Source: Gambelia wislizenii (taxonomy: Eukaryota > Chordata > Lepidosauria > Squamata > Crotaphytidae). From it: a stretch of 64,000 nt of DNA. The translations under genes and the position numbers were made by a program. The stretch lies in contig JAUMIR010000003.1 in NCBI GenBank assembly GCA_030847615.1, positions 69,946,001 to 70,010,000 of the forward strand. Direction: 5' to 3'. The notes beneath the pieces were generated by a model. It was not told where the DNA came from. It saw only the letters and a program-made list of their open reading frames with translations, and searched no databases. How positions within the stretch are numbered: position 1 is the stretch's first letter; each line of letters begins with the position of its first letter. Shown here piece after piece: positions 11,381 to 22,605 of the stretch.

Positions 11381-12903
11381 CAGATGGTAAACCACAAATG
11401 AGATACAGATACAGAGATGTGTTTGGGACACAATGAACTAATTAGTAATGTAGTGGTACTGAAACTGTTACGTTTATTTATTTTCACTGGGGTTTGTGAA
11501 CAGTGTTATTTTTTATAAACATACTAACTATCCCATTCAGATAAATGTTTTTCATTTCATTTTCAATCTTGCCCAATCTATTTGAACTTAAGTCGCTGAA
11601 AAACTCAAAGAAAGCAGTAACACTTGGTTAGTGGGAAGATTTAGGGAGCGGGTTCTCAATCTTGCCCTGTGCTCCGTGCCAGCACACAGTGGCTCTGATT
11701 AAAATGGGAAGGATGGCATCTTCCTACCAAGTCCTCAAGTCTGATCTAAAAAGGAATTTGCATGTAGGATATCTGTGCCATGCTACGCAGAGAAACACCA
11801 TCATTAACAAAACTCCCAGTAAGAATGCCTGTGATGGTAGTTTATCCAACACTTCTTCTACATGAAATCCAGGAAATTTCTTCTTCACTAGTGCTGCATT
11901 GATAGATCTTCCCAGGATTATTCTCTGATGGATATTTGTTTCCTAGGAGGCAAGAATTTGGAATTATGGCTCTTTGTGCCTCATACCGGCTTCAATACTG
12001 TTTTTTTTTCCCCTGACCAAGGGATATTGGTCTCTCCTAATCCAATCTGGCTCTTTCTTCTCACCTCAAACTGTGCCCTCAGCCCTCCCAGAAATCAAAA
12101 ACTAACCAAACCCCAGGTCTTACCTTGTTGTCTTCTTTCAACTAATTTGATTTGAGAGAATGATTGGGACCGCTTACCCTGTTCCTGGCTGGCTAGGGTT
12201 TTATGAAGTAGTTGTAGGCTGTGGGTGGCAACCAACAATGTGTGTCTCTAGATATCTATTTATATATATATATAAATATATTTAGACCGCAGCTCCTAGC
12301 TGGGTGGGGGAGGGTGGGGAACTGCTTTGACAGTTATACTCTCCAGGCCACCTGCTCTTAAAGCAACACACCAATAAGAAAATACAAGTCTGGGAAGAAG
12401 GTTGGTGTCCACTGGATGCAAAGATCAGGTTGTGCTAGGATTAGATGGAGAGTCAAGAAACTGGGAGTTACCTCCTCCTTCCCCCACGCAAAATCTTTCA
12501 CTGAATTATAGATTAGGGAGAGCCAGACTACTTCCAGGCTTCAGTTAGTCCTTGGCAAAATTCTGAGAGGCCCGAGCAACAGTCAAAAGTTAGCTGCCAT
12601 TTTAACCTCCCATAATACCGCTAACATTGTGCTGTTTGGGGGCATTAGCCCTATTCAAGGCATTCAGGATACAGGATTGATCTGAACATCATACCCTCCA
12701 ATATTTCACAGATGCAAGGACATGTGTGGCCAAGCAACATCAGGTTGTGGGCAAAATGGCAAAAGTTATTTATGAGGAAGAACACACAAGCTGGGCTGTA
12801 GGAGAGGTGGGAGCAGTTTGCTTTTTCCTGAGTCTTCTAGGAAGGGCAAGATTCTGCTCCCTCCTCTGCCCACTGCTGAGCGATATTTTGCATTTCCAAA
12901 AAA

Positions 12904-12904
12904 A

Positions 12905-12944
<40 letters not shown>
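12904..12944 (+). repeat. GAAA tetranucleotide microsatellite
   Basis: About ten perfect GAAA units. It lies at the left edge of the family B element and may have grown from its A-rich segment. Confidence 0.92.
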
Positions 12945-12945
<1 letters not shown>

Positions 12946-13610
12946 CCTGTTTTCTTGCCTTAGCGCTCACTCATTAAGGTGAAAAATCAACATGGCGATG
13001 GCAGGCACTTGCCCAGTTAGCAAGCCCCGCCCCTGCGCTCATCTGGCCTGTCAACTTTGTGCTTCCTTTCCTATGGGAAAGCAATTTGTATCTGTTTTAA
13101 AACAATGCTGTTTTTAAAAAACTCCAGGAAAAGTTGTGAAGGCTTTTCCCATGTAGTTTTTTTAATGTTTTGGGGGCCCCCATCTTCACAAAACGGCAAA
13201 ATGACACAGCTTGCCATTTAGGAATTTTTCAGATGGGTGAAATGGGGCTGTTCCGCTTCCAGCGCTCCGTTTCACATCCCCCCGTCCTTTTTCTGATCTC
13301 CATTTGTTCTCCCTCCGTCCTGCTTTCATTTTCCTTCTGCTATTTTCTGCTATTTTTTTTTTAACTAATGAAGAACTTCAGTTAGTATAAAATAGCAGAA
13401 GGAAAATGAAAGCAGGACAGAGGGAGAACAAATGAAGATCAGGAGAAGGACGGGTGTGTGTGAAATGGAGCACTGGCAGCGGAACAGCCCTGCTTGTCTC
13501 CTGATCTCCGGGGGGCTTATTTCCCCCGTCTGAAAATCTCCATAGACAGGTAGGGTTCTCCTTGCATTTCATGAGGAGTTTTTTCGCCGTTAAGACAAGA
13601 TTTAAGTGTC
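12946..13610 (+). mobile_element. Family B DNA transposon relic with a palindrome inserted
   Basis: Shares GTTTTCTTGCCTTAGCGCTC, AATCAACATGG and TTCCTATGGGAAAG with the reversed copy at 36866. It ends in ATGAGGAGTTTTTTCGCCGT then TAAGACAAGA, the complement of that copy's left end. It is split by the palindrome at 13221-13541, which gives a relative age: family B here is older. Confidence 0.6.
13221..13541. mobile_element. Palindromic Harbinger-like MITE nested in family B
   Basis: 321 bp. The ends GGAATTTTTCAGATGGG and CCCGTCTGAAAATCTCC are inverted, and the body is two arms (AAAGCAGGACxGAGGGAGAAC against its complement) meeting near 13375. Flanked by TTA on the left and ATA on the right, one base off a TWA-type duplication. 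Confidence 0.7.
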
Positions 13611-13770
13611 AGTTTCTTGCTCACATTAGGCTTCTTGTATATTTCTAATCCCTTCTACTTCGTCTGCAAGATGGATTAGGGAGAGAGATCATAGAATCTT
13701 TTGGTAGCGCATTGTGATACTTTCAAGGAGACACTTCAAAAATAATGTCATTCATATCCATCATGATTTA

Positions 13771-13992
13771 GGCTGTTGACACGCTGCAGAAATAATGCAG
13801 TTTGACACAGATTTAACTGCTGTGGCTCAATGCTATGGAATTCTGGGATTTGTAGTTTTGTAAGATATTTAGCCTTCCCTGTCCGAGAGCTCTGGTGCCA
13901 AAACAAAGTACAAATCCCAGGATGTCATTGGATGGAGCCATGATCATTAAAGCAGTGTCAAACTGCATTATATTTGCAGTGTGTCAGCAACC
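13771..13992. mobile_element. Foldback MITE, family A, complete with TTA duplication
   Basis: 222 bp with ends GGCTGTTGACACGCTGCAGA and its complement CAGTGTGTCAGCAACC, flanked by TTA at 13768-13770 and 13993-13995. Inner text TGGGATTTGTAGTTTTG is mirrored by ACAAATCCCAGGATG. The 3-bp TTA duplication is the PIF/Harbinger signature. Best preserved copy of this family in the window. Confidence 0.75.
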
Positions 13993-15064
13993 TTAGACTT
14001 CACAGTTAATGCAGTCCCATCTGTAAAGAGCACTGACTGCCATAGTTTTATTGGATGACATTCAATTCTGAGGCCTGAGAATGTGGCAAGTAGCTTGGCA
14101 AAATTTCATCAACCACCTGGGTTCTTGACCCTTGTCCTTAATGGCTTATTACATCTTAATAGTGAGGGAATGCCATGCTGGGTCCAGGAGGCTGAAACCA
14201 AACTATAGTAAGTAGCAGGGGGCAGGTTCAGACCTACGAGCAATGTCAGGCATAAGTGAGATTTCACAGGTAACTAGTGAGAATATTAGTTGCTTGTCAC
14301 TAGGCTGTGTCACACACAATAATCTACCAGTACTTCCATGAACACATTATAATCGATTTTAATCTTGTTCAACTCAGGAAAGATGGAAAAATTTGTATTA
14401 ATTCACTAAACCTGCAGCCTTACACCACAAATGAGATGCAGATACAGAGATGTGTTTGGGACACAATGAACTAATAATCTAAATTGGGGCTGAAAATAAG
14501 GTGTCCCACCATATGTTGTTGGAATGCAGCTCCCTAGCCAGTATAGCTGAAGGTAATGAATGCTGGGAGCTGCATTTCACCCGCCCACCCCCAAATAATC
14601 CCAGCCAGAGGGTAGCACAATTCCCAACCCTGATCTAGACAATGGCAGTCAGGGAAAGAAGTGATAGTGACTTCTCAGTCAGGAGCTGCCAGAAAATGAC
14701 CAGCACACACTTTCTGGGAACTGTAAAAAATGCAGGGACAGCAACTTCACCCTAGTCATTCAATATTGATGATTCAAACAAGTACTCACTCTTCTCGTTT
14801 CCTGCAAAGCTGTCTGTACTTTTCACTGTTGTTTCTAAATATAGTCCAGTTAGCTACTTCTATCAAGAGTTTGGCACTAGGATCCCTGTGTAACACCTCA
14901 TTCCTTCCCCAGGAATGTCCACAAATAAACCCATGGAGCAATCACAGAGGGGTTGCAGGGGTATCATTTCCCATTGATTGGCATTAGGCAAGCAAAAGGA
15001 ATTGTATACATTTTTCACAATAAGTCACAGCCTGACCACTGCATGGGACTGAACAACTAAAATG

Positions 15065-15514
15065 GTGCAACTAAAATGGTGAGAGGTCTGGAAACGATGC
15101 CTTATGAGGAGAGACTTAGGGAGCTGGGTATGTTTAGCCTGGAAAAAAAGACAGTTAAGAGGCGATATGATAGCCCTGTTTAAGTATTTGAAGGGATGTC
15201 ACGCTGAGGATGGAGCAGGCTTGTTTTCTGCTGCTCCAGAGACTGGAACACGGAGCAATGGGTGCAAGCTCCAGGAACAGAGATTCCACCTCAACATGAG
15301 GAGGAACTTTTTGACAGTAAGAGCTGTTCAGCAGTGGAACACACTCCCTCGGAGCGTGGTGGGGTCTCCTTCCTTGGAGGTCTTTAAACAGAGGCTGGAT
15401 GGCCATCTGTCGGGGATGCTTTGATTGTGATTTCCTGCGTGGCAGGGGGGTTGGACTGGACGGCCCTCGTGGTCTCTTCCAGCTCTGCAATTCTATGATT
15501 CTATGATTCTATTA
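15065..15514 (+). mobile_element. CR1 LINE 3' end with open reverse-transcriptase tail
   Basis: A 5'-truncated CR1 copy. From about 15104 a 106-codon open frame reads [15 protein letters not shown], then RAVQQWNTLPRSVV, then [16 protein letters not shown], the C-terminal end of CR1 ORF2. It is followed by GGTTGGACTGGACGGCCCTC and the terminal (ATTCTATG)n. With no stop in that part the copy is fairly young. Confidence 0.88.
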
Positions 15515-17317
15515 TTTCCTTCTGTACATGAAAGAAAACACTGGTACCTTCATAATCAATGAGGACTATAGAAATCACGATCTGATGAAGTAGGCTGCCA
15601 TAAATGAAAGTTTATGCCAAGTAAAATCTGCTAGTCTTTGATGTGCCCAAAGACTCTCTATTGTTTTTACAGAAATTCAGTTTCATAAAATGTGTGTAAC
15701 TGCAACTTGTTGCCATAGTAATGAGTTAATGAAGTATCTTATATGCAAAACATATTGTATTATGCATCTACAATAGGTTGAGCTGTGGCCTCTCTTGAAC
15801 AAATGACCTTGAGGGGTTTTCCCTCATGTTGTTTTGTCAAAGCTGTAAGTTTTGTAGGCTTGTGGAAGAGATGAGAAAAGTTCTTAGTTTATTTGAATAA
15901 TTTAAACCTTCCTTTAGTTGAGTGGCAAATTTATTGTTATATTCTCATGCTGTGTTATTTTCTCATGTTATTTTCTCATGCATTTGGGGAGGAAATAATT
16001 TGCAAGGCCTGGTGAGTTTGTTTGTTCATTAAAATGGTTACATTACTTCACTATACTATACTATACAGTACTGTATTGTTAATAACTCAATAAAAAAAAC
16101 TAAATGCTCAACATGATTTACAATGTTTAGTACATATCATGAATTCCTTTTCAATAGCTTTCTCAGAAATTGCCATAGGAAAGGAAAACAGGCTTCTGCT
16201 TGTTTATTTTTAAAGTTTAAATTCTACCTTTTCTTCACTGGGAGCTCAAAAAAGTGAAAACCAGAGAACATCCAATGGAATCCATGAAGAAGAAGGAAAC
16301 ATGTCTCCAGATGCTGAAAAATTAGGGTTTATTTGCTAAAGAGTCTGACATCTGAAAAAAATCTGTAATTTTTATTTGAACTGGCCTCCTGAAGAAGGCA
16401 ATCACAGGCTGAACCACATCAAGCTTTTTAGCAAATAAACACCATCTTTTCAGCAACCTGAAATGTGTCTCCTTTTTCTTTGTGGATTCATTAAAAGTTC
16501 ATCCTTGAGTTGCTCTGACATGCATGGCAGCATTTAGAACTCTGACTAGCAGCGTTTAGAACATTAGGTCTGTAAATTAACACAATAATATTATATCTTA
16601 GAATGTGGGAAAACAATTCATTACCACAGATACTCTAAATTGAATTGATTTAATGTGTTAAGTTGCCACTAATCTTATTTAAGACATTGGTTCTCAGGGC
16701 AGACCAGAGATTCATACAGAATGCCACTGTTGACCTTTTTTTGTTTTATTTTTTATATTTTGTTAAAGTTGTATTTTCCCAGCCTGACTTTTCTCCCAGA
16801 TAGACTTCAAAGCCTATAAACAATTGTTTCCTTGTATAGTTGGAATCCACTGTGTCTGAAAACTGTCAGGTAGGGAAAGGGAAAAGAAAGAAAACAAAAA
16901 TAATGACCACAGATTATTTACATAACTTTAAAGTAGACAAAGAAGACATTTAAACGGTCAAAAGATTTCCTATACTATAAAGCTCAGACATTAATCAAAA
17001 TGGAGGCTACAGTCAAGAAATCAGAAGAAAACTAGGACTTGGAAAGGCAGCTATGATGGCACTAGACAAGACCCTCAAGTGTAAAGATGCATCATTGAAA
17101 GCCAAAGTCAGGATTGTCCATGCCATTGTATTTCCAAGATCTTGTATGCATAGTCGAGAAAGCTGGATAGTGAAGAATGCTGAGAGGAAGAGAATCAACT
17201 CATTTGAAATGTGCTGCTGGAGAAGAGTTCTGTTGATACCCTGGACTGCCCAAGGGACAGATAAATGGGTCATAGAGCAAATGAGGCCAGAGCTTTCCAA
17301 GGAACCAGGATGACTAA

Positions 17318-17929
17318 GGAGATTTTCAGATGCTCTAAACATGGTGTGATAACGACATCAGGAGATTGCTAAAAGGCTTGCATTTCAGACGACGTTGTTC
17401 CCCTCTCGTTATGCTCCTGTTGGGCTGTCTTTACGCCAGTGCTTCTTTTTATTGATGGGCTAAGCTGTCAATGAATCCCCCATTCCGTTTCTGTCATGGA
17501 ATGTCCTGCAAATGAAATGGTGCCTCATTATGCTGGTGCGATGTCAACGTCAATGGGAAGTCCCTGCCAGAACACTTCCTGGTGAGATTGGGACTTACCC
17601 GAGATAAGTGACACACTTTTTTGTACCATCCCTGGGTTATTTGTAATGATTTAAGTGTGGTTTTGTGCTTGGTGTTACTTTTACTGTTTTTTTCTTTTGA
17701 ATTTCCCGCGATCTCGTCTTCTCACCAAAGCAGCTGGAATTTCAATCTAGGAAGTGAAAGGAGCTCCGTTCGAGCTCCATTCACTCTTGGGCTGCCCTGC
17801 CGAGGCAAGGAACTGCGATTAAGGTAGGTTTGAAAACGTTTTATTTTGGGGCATTACAGGGACGGGAGAGCGGTGGGAGAGGAAATTGCAAGATGGGAAC
17901 GCTTTTTTCGTTCCTGTCTGAAAATCTCC
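17318..17929. mobile_element. 612-bp Harbinger-like MITE (family C)
   Basis: Inverted ends GGAGATTTTCAGATG and TGTCTGAAAATCTCC, flanked by TAA at 17315-17317 and 17930-17932. Removing it restores the BovB sequence around one TAA. Two related copies, one inside the other, are at 52580-53933. No transposase frame. Confidence 0.8.
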
Positions 17930-17978
17930 TAACCTGAGAATGTTGTACTTCAGACATATCACGAGAAGACAAGACTCA

Positions 17979-18138
17979 CTTCTTGTTATTTGGCTTCAAG
18001 TCATTTCCAGCATCTACAGAGGTGCCTTGCTCTGAAGCTGAGTGCCTGACTTGCCCAGGGGCTTGCATGGCCAAGCATGGATTTGAACTCTGTTCTCCAG
18101 AGTCATAGTCCAACGCTTGAACCACTACATCACATTGG
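17979..18138 (-). mobile_element. MIR/CORE-like SINE inside BovB
   Basis: Shows TGGCTTCAAGTCATTTCC, then CTGACTTGCCCAGGGG and the B-box complement GGATTTGAACTC near its right end, so the tRNA head is on the right. It is flanked by CTCA (17975-17978 and 18139-18142). Removing it restores the BovB text RRQDSLEKT. Confidence 0.7.
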
Positions 18139-18506
18139 CTCATTAGAAAAGACAATAATTCTTGGCAAGGTGGAAGGCCATAGGAAAAGAGAAAAACTGC
18201 ATTGCAGATGGATAGACTTAATCAAGGAAGCTATAGCCCTGAGTTTGCAAGAGCTGAGTGGGGCTGTTGTTGACAGGGTGACTTGGAGGTCTCTCATTCA
18301 TAGGGTTGCCATGTCATAGTTGACTTCACAGCAGTTAACAACAGAAGGAGCAGCAATCCTAAAGTATTGGACTTAATCTTATAACCTGTTCAATTAGGTT
18401 TTCTCAGTGATCTGTATCTTTCTTGTAGATTGCAATATAGAAACAATATTGGGGGTTGATGTAAGGACATGTAAAGCAGTACAACTCAGAATTATGGTGT
18501 TACCTG

Positions 18507-19306
18507 GCCTTACACACCCCCTCCCTCCAATAATTCATAATTTGGCTTCACATTGCTTCACATTGTTTTCAGTAGACCAGGGCAACCCCAACATCAGGGC
18601 TAGTGAAAGTTACTTGAAGCCTATGAAGAGGTATTGGAAATTCCCCAAAACCAGACATGCCCAGGACATGATTAAGTGAAGCCCCCTCAGACAGTCATTA
18701 GAGAGGAATGTGCTATCTTCCCCAGATGTACCTGGCAGTGAGTCATACTGCAAAAACAAACAAGTGACCAGAATACCCATTATCCTGCAAAGGTCTCCCT
18801 TCCCACAACCTGCCTGCCCACAATGTGAAGGTTGCTGTAAACCCATCAGTCTTAATGTCCCAACCATTAGCGGCAATCAACAAAGCTGGAACATCCATTG
18901 TTTAACTCCAGGAAACTCACTCAAGCATTGTTCCACACTCCACACACCCCTTAAGGGTAGGATATTGGGTATAAATATTACCCTCAGATCATAGCCATGT
19001 GCTCACAGCTCCTCCCATCTCATCACACTTCCAGTCTGCTGTGTGACCCTCAGATCCAAATGTGAGTCTTTCTCTGGTACATAAATCTCTGCTCTGTGGA
19101 CACGTAATTATTGCCCATTCCCCTAATCTATTCCTTTATCCAAATACTTTATCCTAATTCTTCGCTAGCCTTGTATGATTGCTTGTGAACATAAGTGCAT
19201 GTATGAATACTTCCGTGATTATTTTTCAATAAAAACTATTTTTATTTTATTCTAGCTTGGAGTGTTGTCAGTTAGTACTGGTATAAACAAGTGTAAAGAT
19301 TCAAAA
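18507..19306 (+). mobile_element. Possible solo LTR-like segment
   Basis: 800 bp flanked by the direct repeat GTTACCTG (18499-18506 and 19307-19314). Inside are a TATA-like GGGTATAAATATT near 18967 and AATAAAAACT near 19229, in the order expected for an LTR promoter and polyadenylation signal. The TG...CA ends of a retroviral LTR are not clean and the duplication is long, so the call is weak. No protein frame is present. Confidence 0.3.
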
Positions 19307-21054
19307 GTTACCTGACCTCTTTCAGTCATACCTTTGAGCTTATTAAAATTCCCCAATATAATATCATAACTCAGAGGTCACAACTGGGTCCCACGGGCTC
19401 CACACAATTTGGGCAACAATGCTCCCTGGACCAGAAGCACTGGTATGGAGGTTATATAATCTGAGTGGTCTTTGTGCTGCTGAAATACTAGTGGGCTGGG
19501 GAGATTCTTCTGTAAGAGTTCTATACAAAGCCATCATATTACAACAGCCTGCATCAAAATGTCAAATTTTTATGATTGTAGGTAAAAGTTTCTACATCAG
19601 AAAATTGAATGTTGTTTCTTAAATGAAAAGAACACAACCAGTTCCTTTAGCAGTTATTTCAAGGTAAGACTTCTTGCTTGTACTGAGATAAATATTTGTA
19701 TTAAACAACATATCATTTTAAAAGAAAGAAAAAATATAGCATTAAAAAAATGAAATATTTGTATTCAGACATCAAGCCAGCTGTTCAGTCCATGAAGTGT
19801 ACAAAGTAGCATAGATTTCTGAGACAAACAGGTAAACAGGTTTGTTAGCGTTATTGAGTCGGATCACATTGTTGAAGCATTATAATGAAAACACTAAAAA
19901 CAGAAAAATTTGGAAAACAGTTTTATGCCCCATTGAAAATGTGGCAAATAAATAAAATATTAAATCATTATGGTCATAAAGCCTGAAATTAATTAAATCT
20001 TGAAATAATAACCTTTGGATTTCTCTGCCATAAATTCTGTGATGTCCCCAGGAGACAATTTCTGTCAAAAATCTCTATATGTGAAATTATTGTGGTATAA
20101 TCTCTGCATGAGAGCTTCCCAACAGCAGAAGTACCCATATAAATTGTTTTGTGATCCATGTTGAGAGTGCCTAGGAAATTGAGATCTTTATGGTTTGTGA
20201 ACTGTAAGACTCATAATTGTTTTAACTTTCAGACATGCTTAAATGAGCACTTTCCAAATATTTGTGAAATGAACACATGCACACCTGATAATTCATAAGC
20301 TGTAAAAATATATAACTCAAAGCAATGTCAGAACATAATAGTTAAGAACAAGTATCAGAAAAACAAATATAGAAAGAAAACAGCCTAAGGCCACACATGC
20401 CCTATCCATCTCCCATTTAGGGGTAAACTAATTAGACTGCAACCACGTACTGTATAACGAAGCCCTGACATTCTTTTTCAAGGTGGAGTAGGCGTAGTAG
20501 GGGAGGGGGCAGAGTGCCCAGCCCACCCTTTCATTTGCCAGTCCATTTTTCCCTTCATCATTACTACCGCAGACTTCCAAATCCATGTTTGTGAGATCCA
20601 GGCTCAGAGGTCTTATGGTGGGAGAGGGCAACGCAGTTGGTTGGAAGACATGCTAGCTTTTTGAGAAAGAGAAATGAACTTGCAGCAGTTTAACTAGAAG
20701 GATTAAACACTCTCTTCCCTTCTCCAAACAGTGCTCTGCAATTAAGAGATAGCCACCATTTGTCACTGCAAGATTGTAACAGAACTTGGAAAGATTACTT
20801 TTTCATATTACAGCTACCAGAATCCTGCTGCCAGCCTGCTAGCTAGAGGGTTCTGGGAAGTGTGGTCCAAAAAAGTGAGCTTTCCAAGGCCTGGCTTATA
20901 GTTTGACTGTTAGCTCACAAATTTAGCAGGCATTTCTAGCAAATTACAAAACAAGCAGATTGTGATTCAGTCTATGTTGTGTCCCTGACATAATGCATCT
21001 TGGTGCTAGCAGGCTTCTGGATTCTGAATCTTACCCTTTCACAAATAAAGGCTG

Positions 21055-22605
21055 CTAATGTAAAGAGTCTGAGGCTTCAAAGCTAAAGATCTCTGCTTCT
21101 TTTTCTTTCCAGAAAGCAAAACTTCTGTCAATGTATCTGCAGATTTCATCATTGCTAAAGTTGCCTAGGTCACAGTATGTTTCTGGGATACAGTCTTCCT
21201 GCTCAAGAGCCATGTTTGGGAGCCTCATTTTGGAGATTGATTTTAGATCTGTTTCTACCGATGATTTTTTTAATTCCATGTTCTTAGCAGGGTCCTTGTT
21301 GTTTCCAAAGAATCGAATCTTAATATCTTCAAAACTATCTTTCCAGCTTCGTTTGCCTGCAGCAATCTCATCAATCACTGCTTTATGAAAAGCGCGCACT
21401 GTTTCCCACTGATGGCTGCCCAAGTGGTCAAAAACATCAAAGCAAAGGAGATGCCTTGCCTTCCGTTCTTCTGGAGAGAGGTCCAGCTCCAGGATGTGAA
21501 AATAGCCAAGCATAAAGAGATCGAGAGTTAAGCTACTGTAATCAACAGGTTCACCACTGACATAGGGCAGGAATTGCTCTGGAGAATATATTGTGTGCTG
21601 GTGACTGAGGCGCCTGATCTGACGAGATGGGACAAGAGAGATGATATCCTTCCAACGGCTGATCAGATTTTTGATGGCGTATCTCTGTTGAACTAAATGG
21701 CCAAGTTTGCTAATTTCCATTGGAAGCTTCTGTGTAGGAGCCTGCTGTTTCTTGACATCAGTCATCACCTCTTCAGGCTGTTGGGTAGGTACCGTTTTCC
21801 TGGCTATGAGTTTCAAGGAAGGAGTGTAAGCAGATTTCTTCCAGTGGCTTAGAAAAAGCAGCACAATACGCTCTTTTCGGAGTGTGCTAGCCTCTGCAGT
21901 TGAGATATGAGAGCCACAGGCTTCAGAGGAGGCTTCCTCACAGCTGATGCCAGAGTCACTGGCATTCTCCACATCTCCAATCTCATGTTCCTCACAGACC
22001 AATCGTCTCTTGCAAATACCTGGCAACACTGGAGTAGTTGACTCATCCCCTGTTCCGTGTTGCAAGGATATGGTCTTCGGCTCTCGAAGCTCAAAAGATT
22101 TGTCCTGTCCTATAATATCTTGTTTTTCAAAATTACATCTCAGGTCCTTTACAGAGACACCACACTCCAGAATCTCCTTCTTGGCCATGCCTCCTGAAAA
22201 ACTTCTGGTCTTGCTTGGCTTATTAAGGACCTTCTCATTATCTTCCTCTTTTTTCATGCCGTTGATGCCCGTGAGCAACAGGGACATGCTTTTGACTACA
22301 CCAGACACATGACTGCACCAGGCAGGGAGGTCATGGCTGTTCTTCTCAGGATCCTGCTGCAAAAGTTGACTATTGACTGAGATATTGACAATTGGGACAG
22401 GCAGAACTGCCTGCAGCTCCTCTGTCAGGTGTCCCACCTCACTCTCATATTCCTGCCATTTCTTCTTCACCTGCAGTTGCTCAATCTGCTTCTCTAAGTA
22501 CAGCAGGTCATCCTCAGTGAGTAATTCCCCATAGGGGCCCAGAATAGCTTTATGAACCTGGGAGTACTGCCAGTCATCCATCCCCAATGCATAGCTTCCC
22601 TTGTC
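21055..22605 (-). CDS. ESPNL: ESPNL exon 10: large C-terminal coding exon
   Basis: 1,551 bp ending in TAG at 21057-21055; acceptor CATCCAG before 22605. It opens [20 protein letters not shown] and continues [40 protein letters not shown] and [14 protein letters not shown], the espin-like C-terminal module with a coiled-coil-like stretch. It ends [19 protein letters not shown], then SFEASDSLH. The middle is a serine- and glutamate-rich variable region. All 516 codons are open, with no break. I could not place a polyadenylation signal with confidence. Confidence 0.93.
   Translation of the reverse strand, partial: DKGSYALGMDDWQYSQVHKAILGPYGELLTEDDLLYLEKQIEQLQVKKKWQEYESEVGHLTEELQAVLPVPIVNISVNSQLLQQDPEKNSHDLPAWCSHVSGVVKSMSLLLTGINGMKKEEDNEKVLNKPSKTRSFSGGMAKKEILECGVSVKDLRCNFEKQDIIGQDKSFELREPKTISLQHGTGDESTTPVLPGICKRRLVCEEHEIGDVENASDSGISCEEASSEACGSHISTAEASTLRKERIVLLFLSHWKKSAYTPSLKLIARKTVPTQQPEEVMTDVKKQQAPTQKLPMEISKLGHLVQQRYAIKNLISRWKDIISLVPSRQIRRLSHQHTIYSPEQFLPYVSGEPVDYSSLTLDLFMLGYFHILELDLSPEERKARHLLCFDVFDHLGSHQWETVRAFHKAVIDEIAAGKRSWKDSFEDIKIRFFGNNKDPAKNMELKKSSVETDLKSISKMRLPNMALEQEDCIPETYCDLGNFSNDEICRYIDRSFAFWKEKEAEIFSFEASDSLH

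Larger units (their letters stand above)
17008..18345 (+). mobile_element. BovB (RTE) LINE fragment interrupted twice
   Basis: Three pieces join in order. At 17008-17314 the translation contains AKVRIVHAIVFPRSC and AERKRINSFEMCCWRRVL; at 17933-17974 it contains LRMLYFRHITRRQDS; at 18139-18345 it contains LEKTIILGKVEG and LQELSGAVVDRVTWRSLIHRV. These are consecutive parts of the BovB reverse-transcriptase C-terminus. The breaks are a Harbinger-like MITE and a MIR-like SINE. Frame shifts and an in-frame stop show it is dead. Confidence 0.85.
8917..21054. other. Intergenic region between ESPNL 3' end and KLHL30 start
   Basis: About 12.1 kb between the ESPNL stop and the KLHL30 start codon. The KLHL30 promoter and 5' UTR must lie in its left part, but I see no clear core promoter or CpG island there. 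Recognisable content is transposon debris listed separately. The stretches 10160-11150, 11400-12900, 15520-17000 and 19310-21054 show no coding text I can support. Confidence 0.7.
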
